Assembly: GCA_001600695.1 (NCBI GenBank)
Contig: BCKQ01000006.1
Span: 500,327 to 564,326 of the forward strand
DNA from: Ascoidea asiatica
Taxonomy: Eukaryota > Ascomycota > Saccharomycetes > Ascoideales > Ascoideaceae
Length of the DNA: 64,000 nucleotides
Direction of reading: 5' to 3'
Within the stretch, counting starts at the first letter, position 1; each line of letters begins with the position of its first letter. The position numbers and the translations under genes were made by a program. Below the pieces are notes generated by a model, which made no database searches, had not been told where the DNA came from, and saw only the letters and a list, made by a program, of their open reading frames with translations. Below, piece after piece: positions 43,402-54,700 of this stretch.

Positions 43402-46008
43402 TTAAAATTGAATACCTGTTTTTGTTTTTTTGAATTTAGCTGAAATTGGTTCTGATATACCTTCTCCAGCTGCTCCTAATCCTTCACCTTCACTCCATCC
43501 TAATTTAAGTAATAATCTTTTACCAATATTATTCCCATCAAGTGCTGGAGCATGTTGACCAACAATATCACCTTCTTTTACAACATATCCAGGCTCATTA
43601 TTTTTTTCATTTCCTTTACCAGCTTTTTTATCTCTTTTACTATTTTTGAATTTTCCATCAATTCTTGCAAAAATTCTTCTTTGACGTAAAATTTGTACAA
43701 TCATATTATAATCAGGTTTATTACGAATAGTTTTACCTGTTTTTTGACAAGTAACATGTTTACCACTTTGATGAGCTTTTAAATTATAACAAGCAGCCAT
43801 TTTACTTATTGTTTTATTTCCATGAGGATCCATAGGTGGAAATTTTAATGATGATTTATTATCTTTTAAAAAATTTTCAAATAAATCTTTAATTTCTTTA
43901 ATATGCCAAGTTGTTTTTTCTTCTTCTTCACCAATTGAACTAGAATGGCCTTTTTGAAGATTTCTTAATTTGATTTTTTGAGTTTTAGATTTCTTTCTAA
44001 TAAGATATTGTTTCATTAATAATTCTCGTTGATTTAAATCAAGAATATGATCTAAATCAAGTTTTTTATTTTTACCTTTTCCTTTTGTTTTAATTGAACT
44101 ATTGAGAATTTCAATATCATTATATGAAACTTTTTTTATTTTAGTTTTATTGAAATTCACCATTTCATTCAACCCTAAATCATCACGCATATCCTCATCT
44201 TCATCTTCATCTTCATCTTCTAATTCACTAAGATGTATTCCATCTTGTAATATATCACCAAGTAAATCAAAACCGGTTTCAAATGAATCTTGAGATTCAA
44301 GGTCAGAATAATCATATTTCATACTTTCACTCAATTCATCATCATCATCATCCTCAACATTGTTTTCTTCTTCGTCTTCTATTTCTTCATAATCATTCTC
44401 AAAATTTTCTTCGTCTTCAGAATCTTCGTAATCTTCAAATGTCTCAATTTTAATATCAGAATCATTTATCACATATTTATAATCTTCTTCATTGGGACCT
44501 AAAAGTTTTTCAATATAATTTAAAAAAGAATTTATTCTATGAGAAGGAGCATTTTTTTCAATCAAAAGATCAATTAGATCTTCTTCAGAATACCAGTCTA
44601 ATCCTTTTATTAAATATTGGTTTTCAAAGGAGCCATATCTTATATTCGTTATATCTAAACCAGTTAAATTGAAGTCAGCATCTTCTGGTAATGTACCGAA
44701 TTCTGGTTCAATATCTTCTTCTAAGTCTTTAGAAACTAATGATAAAGAATTAATTTTTTCTTCAATTAATTTATTTTCTTTTCCCTTAATTTCTTTGATT
44801 TCCTTTATCTCTTTAATCTCTTTAATTTCTTTGATTTCTTTGATTTCTTTAATTTCTTTGATTTCTTTAATTTCTTTGAATTCAAAAGCTCTTTCACTTC
44901 TTTCAGGTAATTCAATTTTAGTTTTCTTTAATTTTTTTAAAAGTTGCTGATCATATAAATTTTCTTTAAAATCTTCTAAAATTTCATTTTCATTCGAATT
45001 TTGAATTTGTCTTTCATCAAAATGATTATCAATAAATTTTATATCTTTATTTATAGATTTATTTTTACCATTTTTTTTAAATTTTTTCTTGTTTGAATTA
45101 TTATTGGCACCAATTGATAAAAAAGGTGTAAATTCCAAACCTGGAGAGTCCATACTCACATTGCTTTGAAATTCATTATGATTTTGAATATGATTGTGAT
45201 TGTGATTATGGTGATGGTTATTACTATAAGGATAATTTTGATTTTCATTGTTAACTTCAAAGCGAATATCTTTATCACCCTCATTATCAACAAAGAAAAG
45301 ATTATTATCAATAGTATTATCCTTTATAGACTGGTTATTGTTAGCATTAAATTCAGATTTTGACAGAGAAGTATATTTTGAAAATGATTTTTTTTTAAGA
45401 TCTTCAGTTGAAGTTATAGGTATTACTCGCTGAATGTTAGTTTCAATAAATTCATTGGGTTTTAAACTATTAGTTGAATCAGATTTTGAATCCGCCTTTG
45501 AATCGGGATTAGGAATATCAAAAGATTTATCATTTGAATTTGAGTCAATGTAATTGAAGTTTTGTTGATCTTTCTTCTTTTTACTTCTACTTCTTTTATT
45601 TTTTTTGCTACGTTTAGTAAGTTGTCCTTGTAAAATTGCATTTTTTTTCTCATTTCTTCTTTCTGTTTTAGTTTTTTTTTCCTTTCTTGGTAAATTTTCA
45701 TTAGTATTCTGATTATATTGATTTGAATTATTGAAATTTTTGAATTTATTAGATTTATTGGATTTATTAGAAAAATTTGATTTATTAAAATTATCTGAAT
45801 TCGATATTTGGTTGGTATCTGAATTATAGGATCTTGTTGTTGTTACATTTAATGAATTTGTTTGAATGGAAAAATTTTGTGAGTTTTCTGAGTTAACTTG
45901 TATTAAAGTCTTTTCACTTTTGACTAAAGAGGGTTGTAACTTTGAAGGATCATAGACCTCAGCACTTTTCACAAATAATATTTGATTATGAGGATTGAAT
46001 TTGTACAT
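43402..46008 (-). CDS. SQS1: G-patch and R3H protein Sqs1 (Prp43 activator)
   Basis: Sqs1/Pfa1 activates the DEAH helicase Prp43 in ribosome assembly and splicing, in the nucleus. 868 residues. VKSAEVYDPSKLQPS opens the conserved N-terminal part. NLTGLDITNIRYGSFENQYL and WYSEEDLIDLLIEKN lie at about 438-475. R3H domain near 690-775 (LKFPPMDPHGNKTISKMAAC, CYNLKAHQSGKHV). The C-terminal G-patch is NIGKRLLLKLGWSEGEGLG, then ISEPISAKFKKTKTGIQF. Ten KEI repeats occupy about 377-406, and long acidic Glu/Asp runs lie at about 510-610. Compared with the S. cerevisiae protein as I remember it, about 90 N-terminal residues are missing before the EVYDPS motif; no upstream in-frame ATG or clear intron was found. 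Divergent from ATG4. Confidence 0.88.
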   Translation of the reverse strand: MYKFNPHNQILFVKSAEVYDPSKLQPSLVKSEKTLIQVNSENSQNFSIQTNSLNVTTTRSYNSDTNQISNSDNFNKSNFSNKSNKSNKFKNFNNSNQYNQNTNENLPRKEKKTKTERRNEKKNAILQGQLTKRSKKNKRSRSKKKKDQQNFNYIDSNSNDKSFDIPNPDSKADSKSDSTNSLKPNEFIETNIQRVIPITSTEDLKKKSFSKYTSLSKSEFNANNNQSIKDNTIDNNLFFVDNEGDKDIRFEVNNENQNYPYSNNHHHNHNHNHIQNHNEFQSNVSMDSPGLEFTPFLSIGANNNSNKKKFKKNGKNKSINKDIKFIDNHFDERQIQNSNENEILEDFKENLYDQQLLKKLKKTKIELPERSERAFEFKEIKEIKEIKEIKEIKEIKEIKEIKEIKEIKGKENKLIEEKINSLSLVSKDLEEDIEPEFGTLPEDADFNLTGLDITNIRYGSFENQYLIKGLDWYSEEDLIDLLIEKNAPSHRINSFLNYIEKLLGPNEEDYKYVINDSDIKIETFEDYEDSEDEENFENDYEEIEDEEENNVEDDDDDELSESMKYDYSDLESQDSFETGFDLLGDILQDGIHLSELEDEDEDEDEDMRDDLGLNEMVNFNKTKIKKVSYNDIEILNSSIKTKGKGKNKKLDLDHILDLNQRELLMKQYLIRKKSKTQKIKLRNLQKGHSSSIGEEEEKTTWHIKEIKDLFENFLKDNKSSLKFPPMDPHGNKTISKMAACYNLKAHQSGKHVTCQKTGKTIRNKPDYNMIVQILRQRRIFARIDGKFKNSKRDKKAGKGNEKNNEPGYVVKEGDIVGQHAPALDGNNIGKRLLLKLGWSEGEGLGAAGEGISEPISAKFKKTKTGIQF
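44788..44877 (-). repeat. 9-bp coding tandem repeat (10 x KEI) in SQS1
   Basis: Ten consecutive 9-bp units, AAAGAAATT and close variants on the coding strand, giving ten Lys-Glu-Ile repeats. Confidence 0.9.
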
Positions 46009-46872
46009 TTTGTGAAAAAATTAGATATAAATAATAAATAATGAATTATTGGAATATATCTAAATGAAATGATTTTTTATGCTTTTTTTTATTTTACTTT
46101 TTCAAGTTAAATAATGAAATTTTATCAATTTCTTTAAATAAAAAAAAGGAAAAGAATAAGTAGCCTTTCTATTCTTATTTAAGAGGACTAATTGATAAAT
46201 TTTCGAGAAAAAATATTGATAGTTTTATACTAAAAATCCTAAATATAAGTTGCTGAGCTCTTAAAGGAATTTCTTAAAATCAATCAATTGATCTGAAATC
46301 AAAAACCAAAAATGGCGATTTTTCAAAATAGAAAAATCAAACGAGAGAACCACAAAGCTGGTATTTAACGGCAAAAGAAAGTAGAGCAAAAAATAGTAAA
46401 ATTCAGGACAGATATAAAAAAGGCCTAGGGAGTTGGAGCCGTACGAGGAGGAAGCCTGTGTGCCGAGGGCCATTTTCTGCTTCGTGCGACACGCGAAACA
46501 CCGTTCAGCGCTGCGCTGGTCCAGAGTTGGGAGTTGGAGAAGGTGAAAAGATTTTATTTATGAGCTGTGTTGGCTTGGTGCAATTTAGTAAATTGAATCT
46601 GAATTTGATGGAGTTTATTCAAATGAATCCAATTTTAATTTCAATAATTTAATTTATTTCATTTTAATTTAATTTATTCTAATTTGATTTATCTGAATTG
46701 CATTGAATTGTATTGAGTAACTTTATTAAAATGACTGATCGAATAGGATCAACTAGGAAATAATACTGAAATCACCTTATTTTACTGTTGCATACTAATT
46801 ATATTTCATTTTCCTTTAATTAAGTTATTGGAAGATACAATTAAACTGTTTATCCTACTTCCGAGAATAACA
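46009..46872. other. SQS1/ATG4 divergent promoter region
   Basis: A GC-richer island at 46420-46560 carries GAGTTGG repeats (46525-46539), a CGCGAAA core (46492-46498, SBF/MBF-like) and the palindrome CAGCGC-T-GCGCTG (46506-46518). The rest is AT-rich. The ATG4 frame extends upstream only to a TTG at 46828. Confidence 0.6.
46506..46518. repeat. 13-bp palindrome CAGCGCTGCGCTG
   Basis: Perfect 6-bp arms around a single T, within the SQS1/ATG4 promoter island. Confidence 0.5.
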
Positions 46873-48807
46873 ATGAATGATATTGACAAGACATTAGTTT
46901 TGGATAGATCTCATTCCTTTGATTTTTCAACTCCTGGTTTTTCAGAGGAACCTGTTCTTATTGACTTTAATAAGATATCTCTGTCAAAAGATAAAAGACA
47001 ATCAAGTTTCAATAGCTTTTGCATGGTTCAATATCTTTCAAAATATTCAGATGATAATGTTATAGAAGATGAAGATTTACAAATTGATCGATCTCCAAAA
47101 ACTGATCAAATCTCAAAAAATCATCAAACTCATCCAGATCCTTTTTCGAAAATATTTTTCACCTATAGAACTGATTTTCCAAAAATACATAGAGATAAAA
47201 ATTCTCCATCACCAATACTTAATTTTTTATTAAGAGCTCCATTTCATTTCAATTTGGATTCAATAATTTCTTTTACAAATGATTGTGGATGGGGTTGTAT
47301 GATAAGAACTTCTCAATCTTTATTAGCTAATACTTTATTAAATTTATATATTGATAAAAATTGGAAATTTAATCCTCAAACTGCTTTTAAATCACCTACA
47401 AAATTTGATCTTTTTCATAATCAAATTATCTCTTGGTTTATTGATGATCCAATAGCTCCATTTTCAATTCATAATTTTGTAAATCAAGGTAAAAATTTAT
47501 CTGGAAAAAATGCTGGCGAATGGTTTGGCCCTTCAGCAGCTTCAAGATCAATAAATTCATTATTAAATCAATTTAATCAAATTTCTTTGAAATCAATAAT
47601 TTCAAATAATGGTGATATTTTTGAAAAAAATATACTTTCTTCTCTTAAAACTCCAAAATCTATTGTAAATATTAATAATAACAATAATGATTATAATCAA
47701 TCTAATCTTCATTTTCAAAATGAAAATAATCAAAAAATTAATGATATCAATAATAATATGGACATGAAAGATAAACAGCTGAAAGAGTCACAAATTCCAA
47801 ATACTAATAATATCAAAAATAAAAAAAATATTCAGATTGAACAAGAGGTTGATTTTACATCAGAATTATATTCTGATATAGACTCCGACTATATGAATGA
47901 AACTCAAGAATTACACTCTTTTTCAGAAATTAAAAGTCCTATAGAGGATGACACATTTGAAAATTTAGGTGATGCATTCGAAGAAAGTTTTGAAGACTCT
48001 TTTTTTTCAGGTGATGAAAGTGAAGATTTCATTAATAGTCTTGCAGAAACATTATCAAATGATAAATATGTAAAAAAACAAGATATTAAAAGTATTCATA
48101 GTACAAATAGCATTCACACTACTCATAGTAATCAAAGTAATCACAGTCTGTATAGTGTTCCTAGTATTCCAAGTTTAAGTAGTTCATATTTACAAATTGA
48201 TCCTAGAGATTTTACTCCTGAAATTCAAAATACTGACAATACTACTAATGACTTAAATGAAAATGATATTCATGAAAAAAATTCAAATAACAAGCAATCA
48301 CCACTCCTAATTTTAGTTACATTACGCTTAGGAATTGATAATGTGAATCCTATTTATTGGAATCCTCTTAAAAAATTATTATCTTTAGATCAAACCATAG
48401 GAATTGCAGGCGGTAGACCTTCTTCATCTTATTATTTTATAGATTATGATGGAGATTATTTATATTATTTAGATCCTCATTTGCCACAACCTGCTTTAAA
48501 AATTTCTGATAACTATAATCCTGATCAGTCATCAATATCTTTTGATTACAATCAAGATTCTACAAATTTTCAATCCTTTCAAAGCATTAACTCAAGAAAA
48601 AATTATTTTGAAACTAATTCATCGCCATTATCTGAAAGTGAAATATTATCCGTACATACTGAAAATTTTCAAAAATTACATATGTCTGATTTGGATCCTT
48701 CTATGCTTCTAGGAATTCTTATTAAAGATTCCACTGACTGGCAGTCATTTAAAGAAGCAATTGCGTCTGAAACCCTTGGTAAAATCATTCATATTCATGT
48801 TGCATAA
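46873..48807 (+). CDS. ATG4: Autophagy cysteine protease Atg4
   Basis: C54-family protease that trims Atg8 to expose its Gly and later removes it from phosphatidylethanolamine. 644 residues from the ATG at 46873 (an upstream TTG in frame is ignored). Catalytic Cys142 in NDCGWGCMIRTSQSLLANTL; Asp534 and His536 in YYLDPHLPQPAL; APFSIHNFVNQG and AGEWFGPSAASRSINSL between them; IGIAGGRPSSSYYF and LDPSMLLGILIK near the end. Compared with S. cerevisiae Atg4 (about 494), a very long acidic and Asn-rich insert (about 262-475) sits just after the NGDIFEKN segment, inside the protease fold, while the S. cerevisiae C-terminal tail is absent. Three CTG codons (residues 37, 303, 426) all lie outside conserved motifs. 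Confidence 0.93.
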   Translation: MNDIDKTLVLDRSHSFDFSTPGFSEEPVLIDFNKISLSKDKRQSSFNSFCMVQYLSKYSDDNVIEDEDLQIDRSPKTDQISKNHQTHPDPFSKIFFTYRTDFPKIHRDKNSPSPILNFLLRAPFHFNLDSIISFTNDCGWGCMIRTSQSLLANTLLNLYIDKNWKFNPQTAFKSPTKFDLFHNQIISWFIDDPIAPFSIHNFVNQGKNLSGKNAGEWFGPSAASRSINSLLNQFNQISLKSIISNNGDIFEKNILSSLKTPKSIVNINNNNNDYNQSNLHFQNENNQKINDINNNMDMKDKQLKESQIPNTNNIKNKKNIQIEQEVDFTSELYSDIDSDYMNETQELHSFSEIKSPIEDDTFENLGDAFEESFEDSFFSGDESEDFINSLAETLSNDKYVKKQDIKSIHSTNSIHTTHSNQSNHSLYSVPSIPSLSSSYLQIDPRDFTPEIQNTDNTTNDLNENDIHEKNSNNKQSPLLILVTLRLGIDNVNPIYWNPLKKLLSLDQTIGIAGGRPSSSYYFIDYDGDYLYYLDPHLPQPALKISDNYNPDQSSISFDYNQDSTNFQSFQSINSRKNYFETNSSPLSESEILSVHTENFQKLHMSDLDPSMLLGILIKDSTDWQSFKEAIASETLGKIIHIHVA

Positions 48808-49489
48808 GCAGCTACTTCAATATCAGTTACAATTTAACAATCATTGCCGTCTACAATAGAGAAATTTATCAATAAATTTATAATGTCGTTCAATTAATAT
48901 TAAATATCATTTATAATTTCAAGGGAAGAATTATATTCTGATTCATTAATATATATTGTTTTAATTCCGAAATTTTACCTATATTTTGGTATGAATTCGG
49001 AAAAACAGTTTCGATGGATTCTGCTCCAGATCTCATTGAAATCAGAATTTTCAGTATGTGAATATGCTGCTTTCAATATTTTTAATCCCATTACTGATAT
49101 GAATATAAAATTTTAGATACATAATAACCATTTCGGCTGAATAGCATAATTTTGCAACTTTTGTTAAAATTGCTCGACAGAAATCATACAATAGGACAGC
49201 ATTAGTACATTAAATTCAAGCATAACAAATTTTTTTTAGAAAAGGCAAATTTCAATACAAATAAATAAACTTAAATAGAGTAATACATCCATTATAGCCC
49301 ATGTTATAAATAAACTTAAAGAAGTGGTGATACTAATCTTCATTTTTGATTAAATATGATTTAAAAGAAAAAAATAATTTGAAAACCTTTAAATTATTTA
49401 AAATTTATATAATCTTCAACTTTTTATGAGTCAACAGTATTTAGTTAATTTGGTTAATTACAATTTCCCAAATTATCTCACATTTTGAA
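48808..49489. other. ATG4/JJJ1 convergent gap
   Basis: AT-rich 3' flanks of convergent genes. No gene or clear repeat seen. Confidence 0.7.
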
Positions 49490-51163
49490 TTAGCCTTTCA
49501 ATGACGCATGTGAGGTAGCTTTCAAATGATCGAATAGTCTATTTTTGGAAGGAAATCTTTCTTTGCAACTATTGCATTTATGTATAAAATTGGGATTAAC
49601 TATAGTTTTCTTATTTTTCTTTTTCCCTTTTTTTTTGCTTGCAATTTTGTCATTAACACTTTCGTTTTCTTTATTGAAATCTTTATTTTCAGTTGTTATA
49701 TCATCGGATACATTTAAGCTATGCATAGAATCGATAATTCCATTTAAGTTTTCAGGTTTTTCAGTATCTTTATTATTCATGATACCATTTCTGGTTTCTT
49801 CACTCTCGAGATTTTTGTCACTTTTAAAAATTTTATTTTCCTCTATTTCAAGTTTTTCATCTAATTCATCCTCAGTCAAAAAGTCGTTGAACACATTTTT
49901 TTTATTTTTTTTATTTTTTTTTTTTTTTTTTGAAGAACTTTTCAAAGGAACATCATTTTTTTCATTGCCTTTATCATCATTCTCAATTTTACTATCTATT
50001 CCTAATTCTATACCCTCTCTTTTCATTTCCCATTGTAATTTTGAAAGTAATTTTTTGTGTTTTTTGCTTTTTTCATGTTCTTGTAATTGTTTTTCACTTT
50101 TGAAACTTTTCTCACAGATAATACACTCAAATAAGAGAATATCTTCTTCATCACTATTATCAGTATTTAAATTTTCAAATTCGTCTTTCATTATATTATT
50201 ATTATTCTGATAATGATTTTCAATCTCATTAAATTCATCCATATCATATTTTTGCCAATTTTGCAATTCAAATTCTCTTCTTTCTTGTTCTTTTTTAATT
50301 CTTTGCAAATTTTCTAATTCAATTTGTCTTTTAAGATCTTCTTCCTCTTTTCTTTTTTTTTCAATTTCAAATAATTTTTGACCAATTTTAACTCTTGGAT
50401 CTCTTTTTTTAATAAATGATACAAAATTTTTTACTGCCTCATTATATTCCTTTTTAGCCTGAGTTTTTAATTTTGTATTTTCTTTTTGAGTTGCTCTTCG
50501 AGTTCTCCTATCCATTGATGCTGAATATCTATATCTCTCTTTCCATATAAAAGTTTTCACAGTTGAAAATGAAGACCATTTACTGTAAAATTCTCTAACG
50601 ATTGTCGAATAATCTGAATCTGAACTACCAAATTTTGGTAAATATAAATCTTGACGGTCAAAAGAATTGTCAGCTAAATCGTCTTTGTAAAACTTAAATC
50701 CATCTAATTCTTGTTTTTTACCAGCATTTACTTCATCACAAGCCAATTGTTGAAATACTTTTCCTGCAATCTGATATATACCAGCTGGAGAATCATCGTT
50801 TCTTAAGTAAAGAGAGGGATCAAAAAATCTCAATAGGTCGTTAACAGAAACTCCAGCATCTGGATGAGTATAATTGTCTTCGTTATCTTCGTCGTAATAT
50901 TCATCATTATTATAATATTCATTAGGATCAAAATCATCTCTTAGAATTTGAGACTTATTAGAATCATAAAATGCCCTTTCATTTGGATCAGATAACACTT
51001 CATAAGCTGCTTTAATTAAAGTGAATTTCTCTGTTGCAACTTCTATGTTATCTGGATTTTTGTCAGGATGATATTCTAAAGCTTTTTTTCTATATGCTTT
51101 TTTAAGTTCACTATCAGTTGCATCCTCAGATACTTGCAATAATTGATAATAGCACTCCTTCAT
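49490..51163 (-). CDS. JJJ1: J-domain co-chaperone Jjj1 of 60S ribosome biogenesis
   Basis: Cytosolic J protein that works with Ssa Hsp70 and Rei1 to release Arx1 from exported pre-60S subunits. 557 residues (S. cerevisiae 590). J domain at 1-70 ([20 protein letters not shown]) with the HPD tripeptide at 32-34. The conserved middle includes [19 protein letters not shown] and [20 protein letters not shown], followed by a charged helix ([19 protein letters not shown], about 275). Two C2H2 fingers: [20 protein letters not shown] (about 350) and [20 protein letters not shown] (about 530). A Lys-rich, poly-Lys linker (about 410-430) lies between them. Divergent from SMC2, with a tRNA gene in between. 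Confidence 0.95.
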   Translation of the reverse strand: MKECYYQLLQVSEDATDSELKKAYRKKALEYHPDKNPDNIEVATEKFTLIKAAYEVLSDPNERAFYDSNKSQILRDDFDPNEYYNNDEYYDEDNEDNYTHPDAGVSVNDLLRFFDPSLYLRNDDSPAGIYQIAGKVFQQLACDEVNAGKKQELDGFKFYKDDLADNSFDRQDLYLPKFGSSDSDYSTIVREFYSKWSSFSTVKTFIWKERYRYSASMDRRTRRATQKENTKLKTQAKKEYNEAVKNFVSFIKKRDPRVKIGQKLFEIEKKRKEEEDLKRQIELENLQRIKKEQERREFELQNWQKYDMDEFNEIENHYQNNNNIMKDEFENLNTDNSDEEDILLFECIICEKSFKSEKQLQEHEKSKKHKKLLSKLQWEMKREGIELGIDSKIENDDKGNEKNDVPLKSSSKKKKKNKKNKKNVFNDFLTEDELDEKLEIEENKIFKSDKNLESEETRNGIMNNKDTEKPENLNGIIDSMHSLNVSDDITTENKDFNKENESVNDKIASKKKGKKKNKKTIVNPNFIHKCNSCKERFPSKNRLFDHLKATSHASLKG

Positions 51164-51451
51164 TACTTTATTCTAGTAAAGAAATGTAGCAGTAAAGTAT
51201 ATTTATGAATGAATGAATGAATAGTAAAGTCTATATAATTTAGCTTTTTATGTTCATTTGATATATGAACTTAATCAAATATGAATATTTGATTTGAAAT
51301 CAGGTTCCAATTCACTTTATATTTTATAATTAATATTCTAAATTTGCTACTGCTTTGGAAATCAGTAACAAATTTAAAATATTTTTTAAATTTTATTTTA
51401 TGTCAGCAAGCGGCATATTTCAAAATATAAAAAGTAAATTAAAATTAAAAC

Positions 51452-51458
51452 AAAAAAA
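51452..51458 (-). terminator. Pol III terminator of tRNA-Leu
   Basis: Seven A on the plus strand, that is T7 on the RNA strand, directly after the discriminator base. Confidence 0.85.
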
Positions 51459-51540
51459 TGATAATGGTGAGGTTCGAACTCACGCCTCCGAAAAGACCAG
51501 GACCTTAACCTGGCGCCTTAGACCACTCGGCCACATTACC
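51459..51540 (-). tRNA. tRNA-Leu(AAG)
   Basis: 82-nt class II tRNA without intron. The acceptor stem GGTAATG/CATTATC has one G-T pair; discriminator A73 as expected for Leu; D arm with GCCGAGTGG (box A). Anticodon arm CCAGG-TTAAGGT-CCTGG gives anticodon AAG (plus-strand 51504-51506), reading CUU and, as inosine, CUC. Long variable arm, then GTGAG-TTCGAAC-CTCAC (box B). T7 terminator follows. It sits between divergent JJJ1 and SMC2. It does not read CUG. Confidence 0.97.
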
Positions 51541-51795
51541 AATGCTTTATTTAATTTACCGATGTTTTTATTTACAACACTCTAGTTTTTGAAACACGTG
51601 TGTGTTTTATTGATATGTTTTCGGTGTTGACTGATTGTTTGTTTACCTTTTTCTAAACCTTTGATATTTTTATTGATTCTTCTTCTTCCCTTGCAGTTTT
51701 GTGAGAAAGAATCTAGACATTGATATGAGTTTGAAATTATTATTATCCGTATATTATAGAGAATCTTACTTTTAATTTATTTTCAGTAAGCCATA

Positions 51796-54700
51796 ATGAG
51801 GGTTGAAGAATTGATTATAGATGGTTTTAAGTCGTATGCCACAAGAACTGTTATTTCTGGTTGGGATGCTCAATTTAACGCAATTACTGGTTTGAATGGT
51901 TCTGGAAAATCTAATATATTAGATGCTATTTGTTTTGTCTTGGGAATTTCCTCTATGAGTTCAGTTCGTGCTTCAAGTCTTCAGGATTTAATTTATAAAA
52001 GAGGTCAAGCTGGTGTTGTTAAAGCAAGTGTTACTATTGTTTTTGACAATTCCGATATAAATAAAAGTCCAATTGGTTATGACTCTTTAGCTAAAATATC
52101 TGTTACAAGACAAGTTATAATGGGTGGTACTAGTAAATATCTTATTAATGGTCATAGGGCTCAACAACAAGCTGTTCTTCAATTATTTCAATCTGTTCAA
52201 TTAAATATTAATAATCCTAATTTTTTAATTATGCAAGGTAAAATTACAAAAGTTTTAAATATGAAACCCAGTGAAATCTTGTCTTTAATCGAAGAAGCAG
52301 CTGGAACAAAAATGTATGAAGATAGAAGAATCAAAGCAGCCAAAACAATGGCCAAAAAAGATACAAAATTACAAGAAATCACAAGCTTATTAAATGAAGA
52401 AATTGAACCGAAGTTAGAACAGTTAAGAAGTCAAAAGAGAACTTTCTTAGAATTTCAACAAACCCAGACTGAATTGGATAAATTAAACAGAGTTGTAAGT
52501 GCTCATGATTTCATCAATTTAAATAAGAATTATAAAAGTTATGAATCTCATTTAGAAGAACAAAAAGATTATCTTGAAAATTTGAAAAAAAATATTGAAA
52601 AGTTATCTGAAGAAATTGAAAATTTGAATGAAGATTTAATCAATTTTAAGAAAAAAAAGGAGAGTGAGTTGAAGAAAGATAATACATTACAAAATCTTGA
52701 AAAAACAGAAAATCAATTATTGAAAGATATTGCAAGACTCAAAACTCAATTAGCTTTGAAAGATGAAAACATGAATGAAGAAGCTTCAAAAAAACGGGAA
52801 ATTGGAAATCAAATTATAAAAACTCAAAATGATCTTGATTCAAAGTCTTCAACATTCAAAGATTTGCAAAATCAACATCAAATAGCAAAAGATAAATTGG
52901 ATGAATTGAAAGATCAATGTACTAGAAAAGAAGAATTATTATCAACTTTGCAGACTGGTGTTTCTTCAAAAGGTAAAGCTGCTGAAAGTGGTTATATGGG
53001 TCAATTACATGAGTCAAAAATTAAATTATCTGATATTGATGTTTTAATTGAGCAAAAGAATCTAAAAAGTTCAAATTTACAAAACTTTATTACAAATAAT
53101 AAGTCAAAAGCATCAAATGCACAAAAAATAATTGAAAAGATATCCAAAGAAATTGAGGAACTCAAGAGTACAAGAGAAAAATTCAAGAATCATTTGAATT
53201 CTCTAGGATTTGAACCAGAGAAAATTCACAACTTAAAACAACAGGAAAATGATTTATTAAGGAAGATAGATAATATTGCAAATGAAGCAGACTTTTTGAA
53301 AAGAAAAGTTGCCTATATTGAATTCACATATTCTAAACCTACTCCGAATTTTGATGCAAGATCAATTAAGGGAGTAGCTGCTCAATTATTCAATTTAGAT
53401 GAGTCAAACTTTGATTCTGCTACTGCTTTAGAAGTATGTGCTGGGGGAAGATTGTATAATATTGTTGTTGATAATGAAGTTACAGGTTCCCTATTGTTGG
53501 AAAGAGGTCAATTGAGAAAAAGAGTCACCATTATTCCCTTAAATAAGATTGCTGCGAGGACTCTTGATCAAAGAGCCTTACAATTAGCAAAAGAAATTTG
53601 TCCTAATAAAGTTGAATTAGCGTTAAATTTGATTGGATATGATGAGGAAGTATCTAAAGCTATGGAATTCATATTTGGTACAAATTTGATTTGTCAAGAT
53701 GCTGACACAGCTAAAAAGGTCACCTTCCATCCTCAGATTAGAAGTAGAAGTATAACCATCCAGGGAGATGTTTATGACCCTTCAGGTACATTATCTGGTG
53801 GAAGTAGAAAAAATACTGGATCCATTTTATTAAATATTCAGAAGTATAATCAATTGACAGCTCAATTAACTGAACAAAAGGGTATACTTTCTAAAATTCA
53901 AGTGGAACTAAGAAAGCAAAATGAAATTAGTAATCAAACAAAAGCTTTACAAAAAGATTTAAGTCTTACTGATCATCAACTAAAATTAGCTGAGAATAGT
54001 TTAGAAACAAATCCATCTATACAGTTATTGAGAAAACTTGAACAGTATGAAAAGGATATTTTAGTTATTAGCCAAGAAATGGAACAAAATCAAACAGAAA
54101 GGGCTACTTTTCTTCAAGAAATTAGAAAAATAGAAAATGACATGAAAGAATTTTCTTCAAATAAAGGTTCTAAGTTGAAAGAATTACAAGAAGAAATCAA
54201 GCAACTCAAGAAGAAAATACCAAATTTGTCTCAACAACTTAATGATAAATTTGAAAGTTTTCAAAATTTAGAGATAGAGACTGAACAATTGAAAAGTGAT
54301 CTTAACTCTTTGAAAGAGCAAGTCAGTGAAATTGATGTAGGACTTGAAGAATCTCAGCCCGGAAAAGTTAAAATCGAACAAGAATTACAGCAATTGCAGA
54401 AACAAGCAAATGAAGTGCATAATGAATTTTTACAAGAGAAAGAAAAAATGATGGGCATAAATGAAGAAATTCAAGAACTTGAAAGTGCCTTAAACTCGAA
54501 GACTAAGACTTTAAATTCTAAAAAATTGGAATGTCAAAAATTGAACCATGAGTTTGAAAAGATTGAACAAACTACTGCAGCCTTGAAAAAAAGAGTCAGT
54601 GAATTAGTTGAAAAGAATGAATGGATAACGGATGAAAAAATGGTTGATCAAATTCTCAAAGAATATCCTAATATAAATATAGAGGAATGCCGTAATAGAG

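Larger units (their letters stand above)
51164..51795. other. JJJ1/SMC2 divergent region with tRNA gene
   Basis: Holds the tRNA-Leu (51459-51540). The JJJ1 side is AT-rich with a GAAT run near 51204. The SMC2 side contains ACACGTGT (51595-51602), an E-box-like palindrome, then T-rich DNA up to the ATG. Confidence 0.6.

Noticed and set aside
46828-46872. Upstream extension of ATG4 from a TTG
   Set aside because: No ATG; the extra residues do not resemble Atg4; the ATG at 46873 is preferred.
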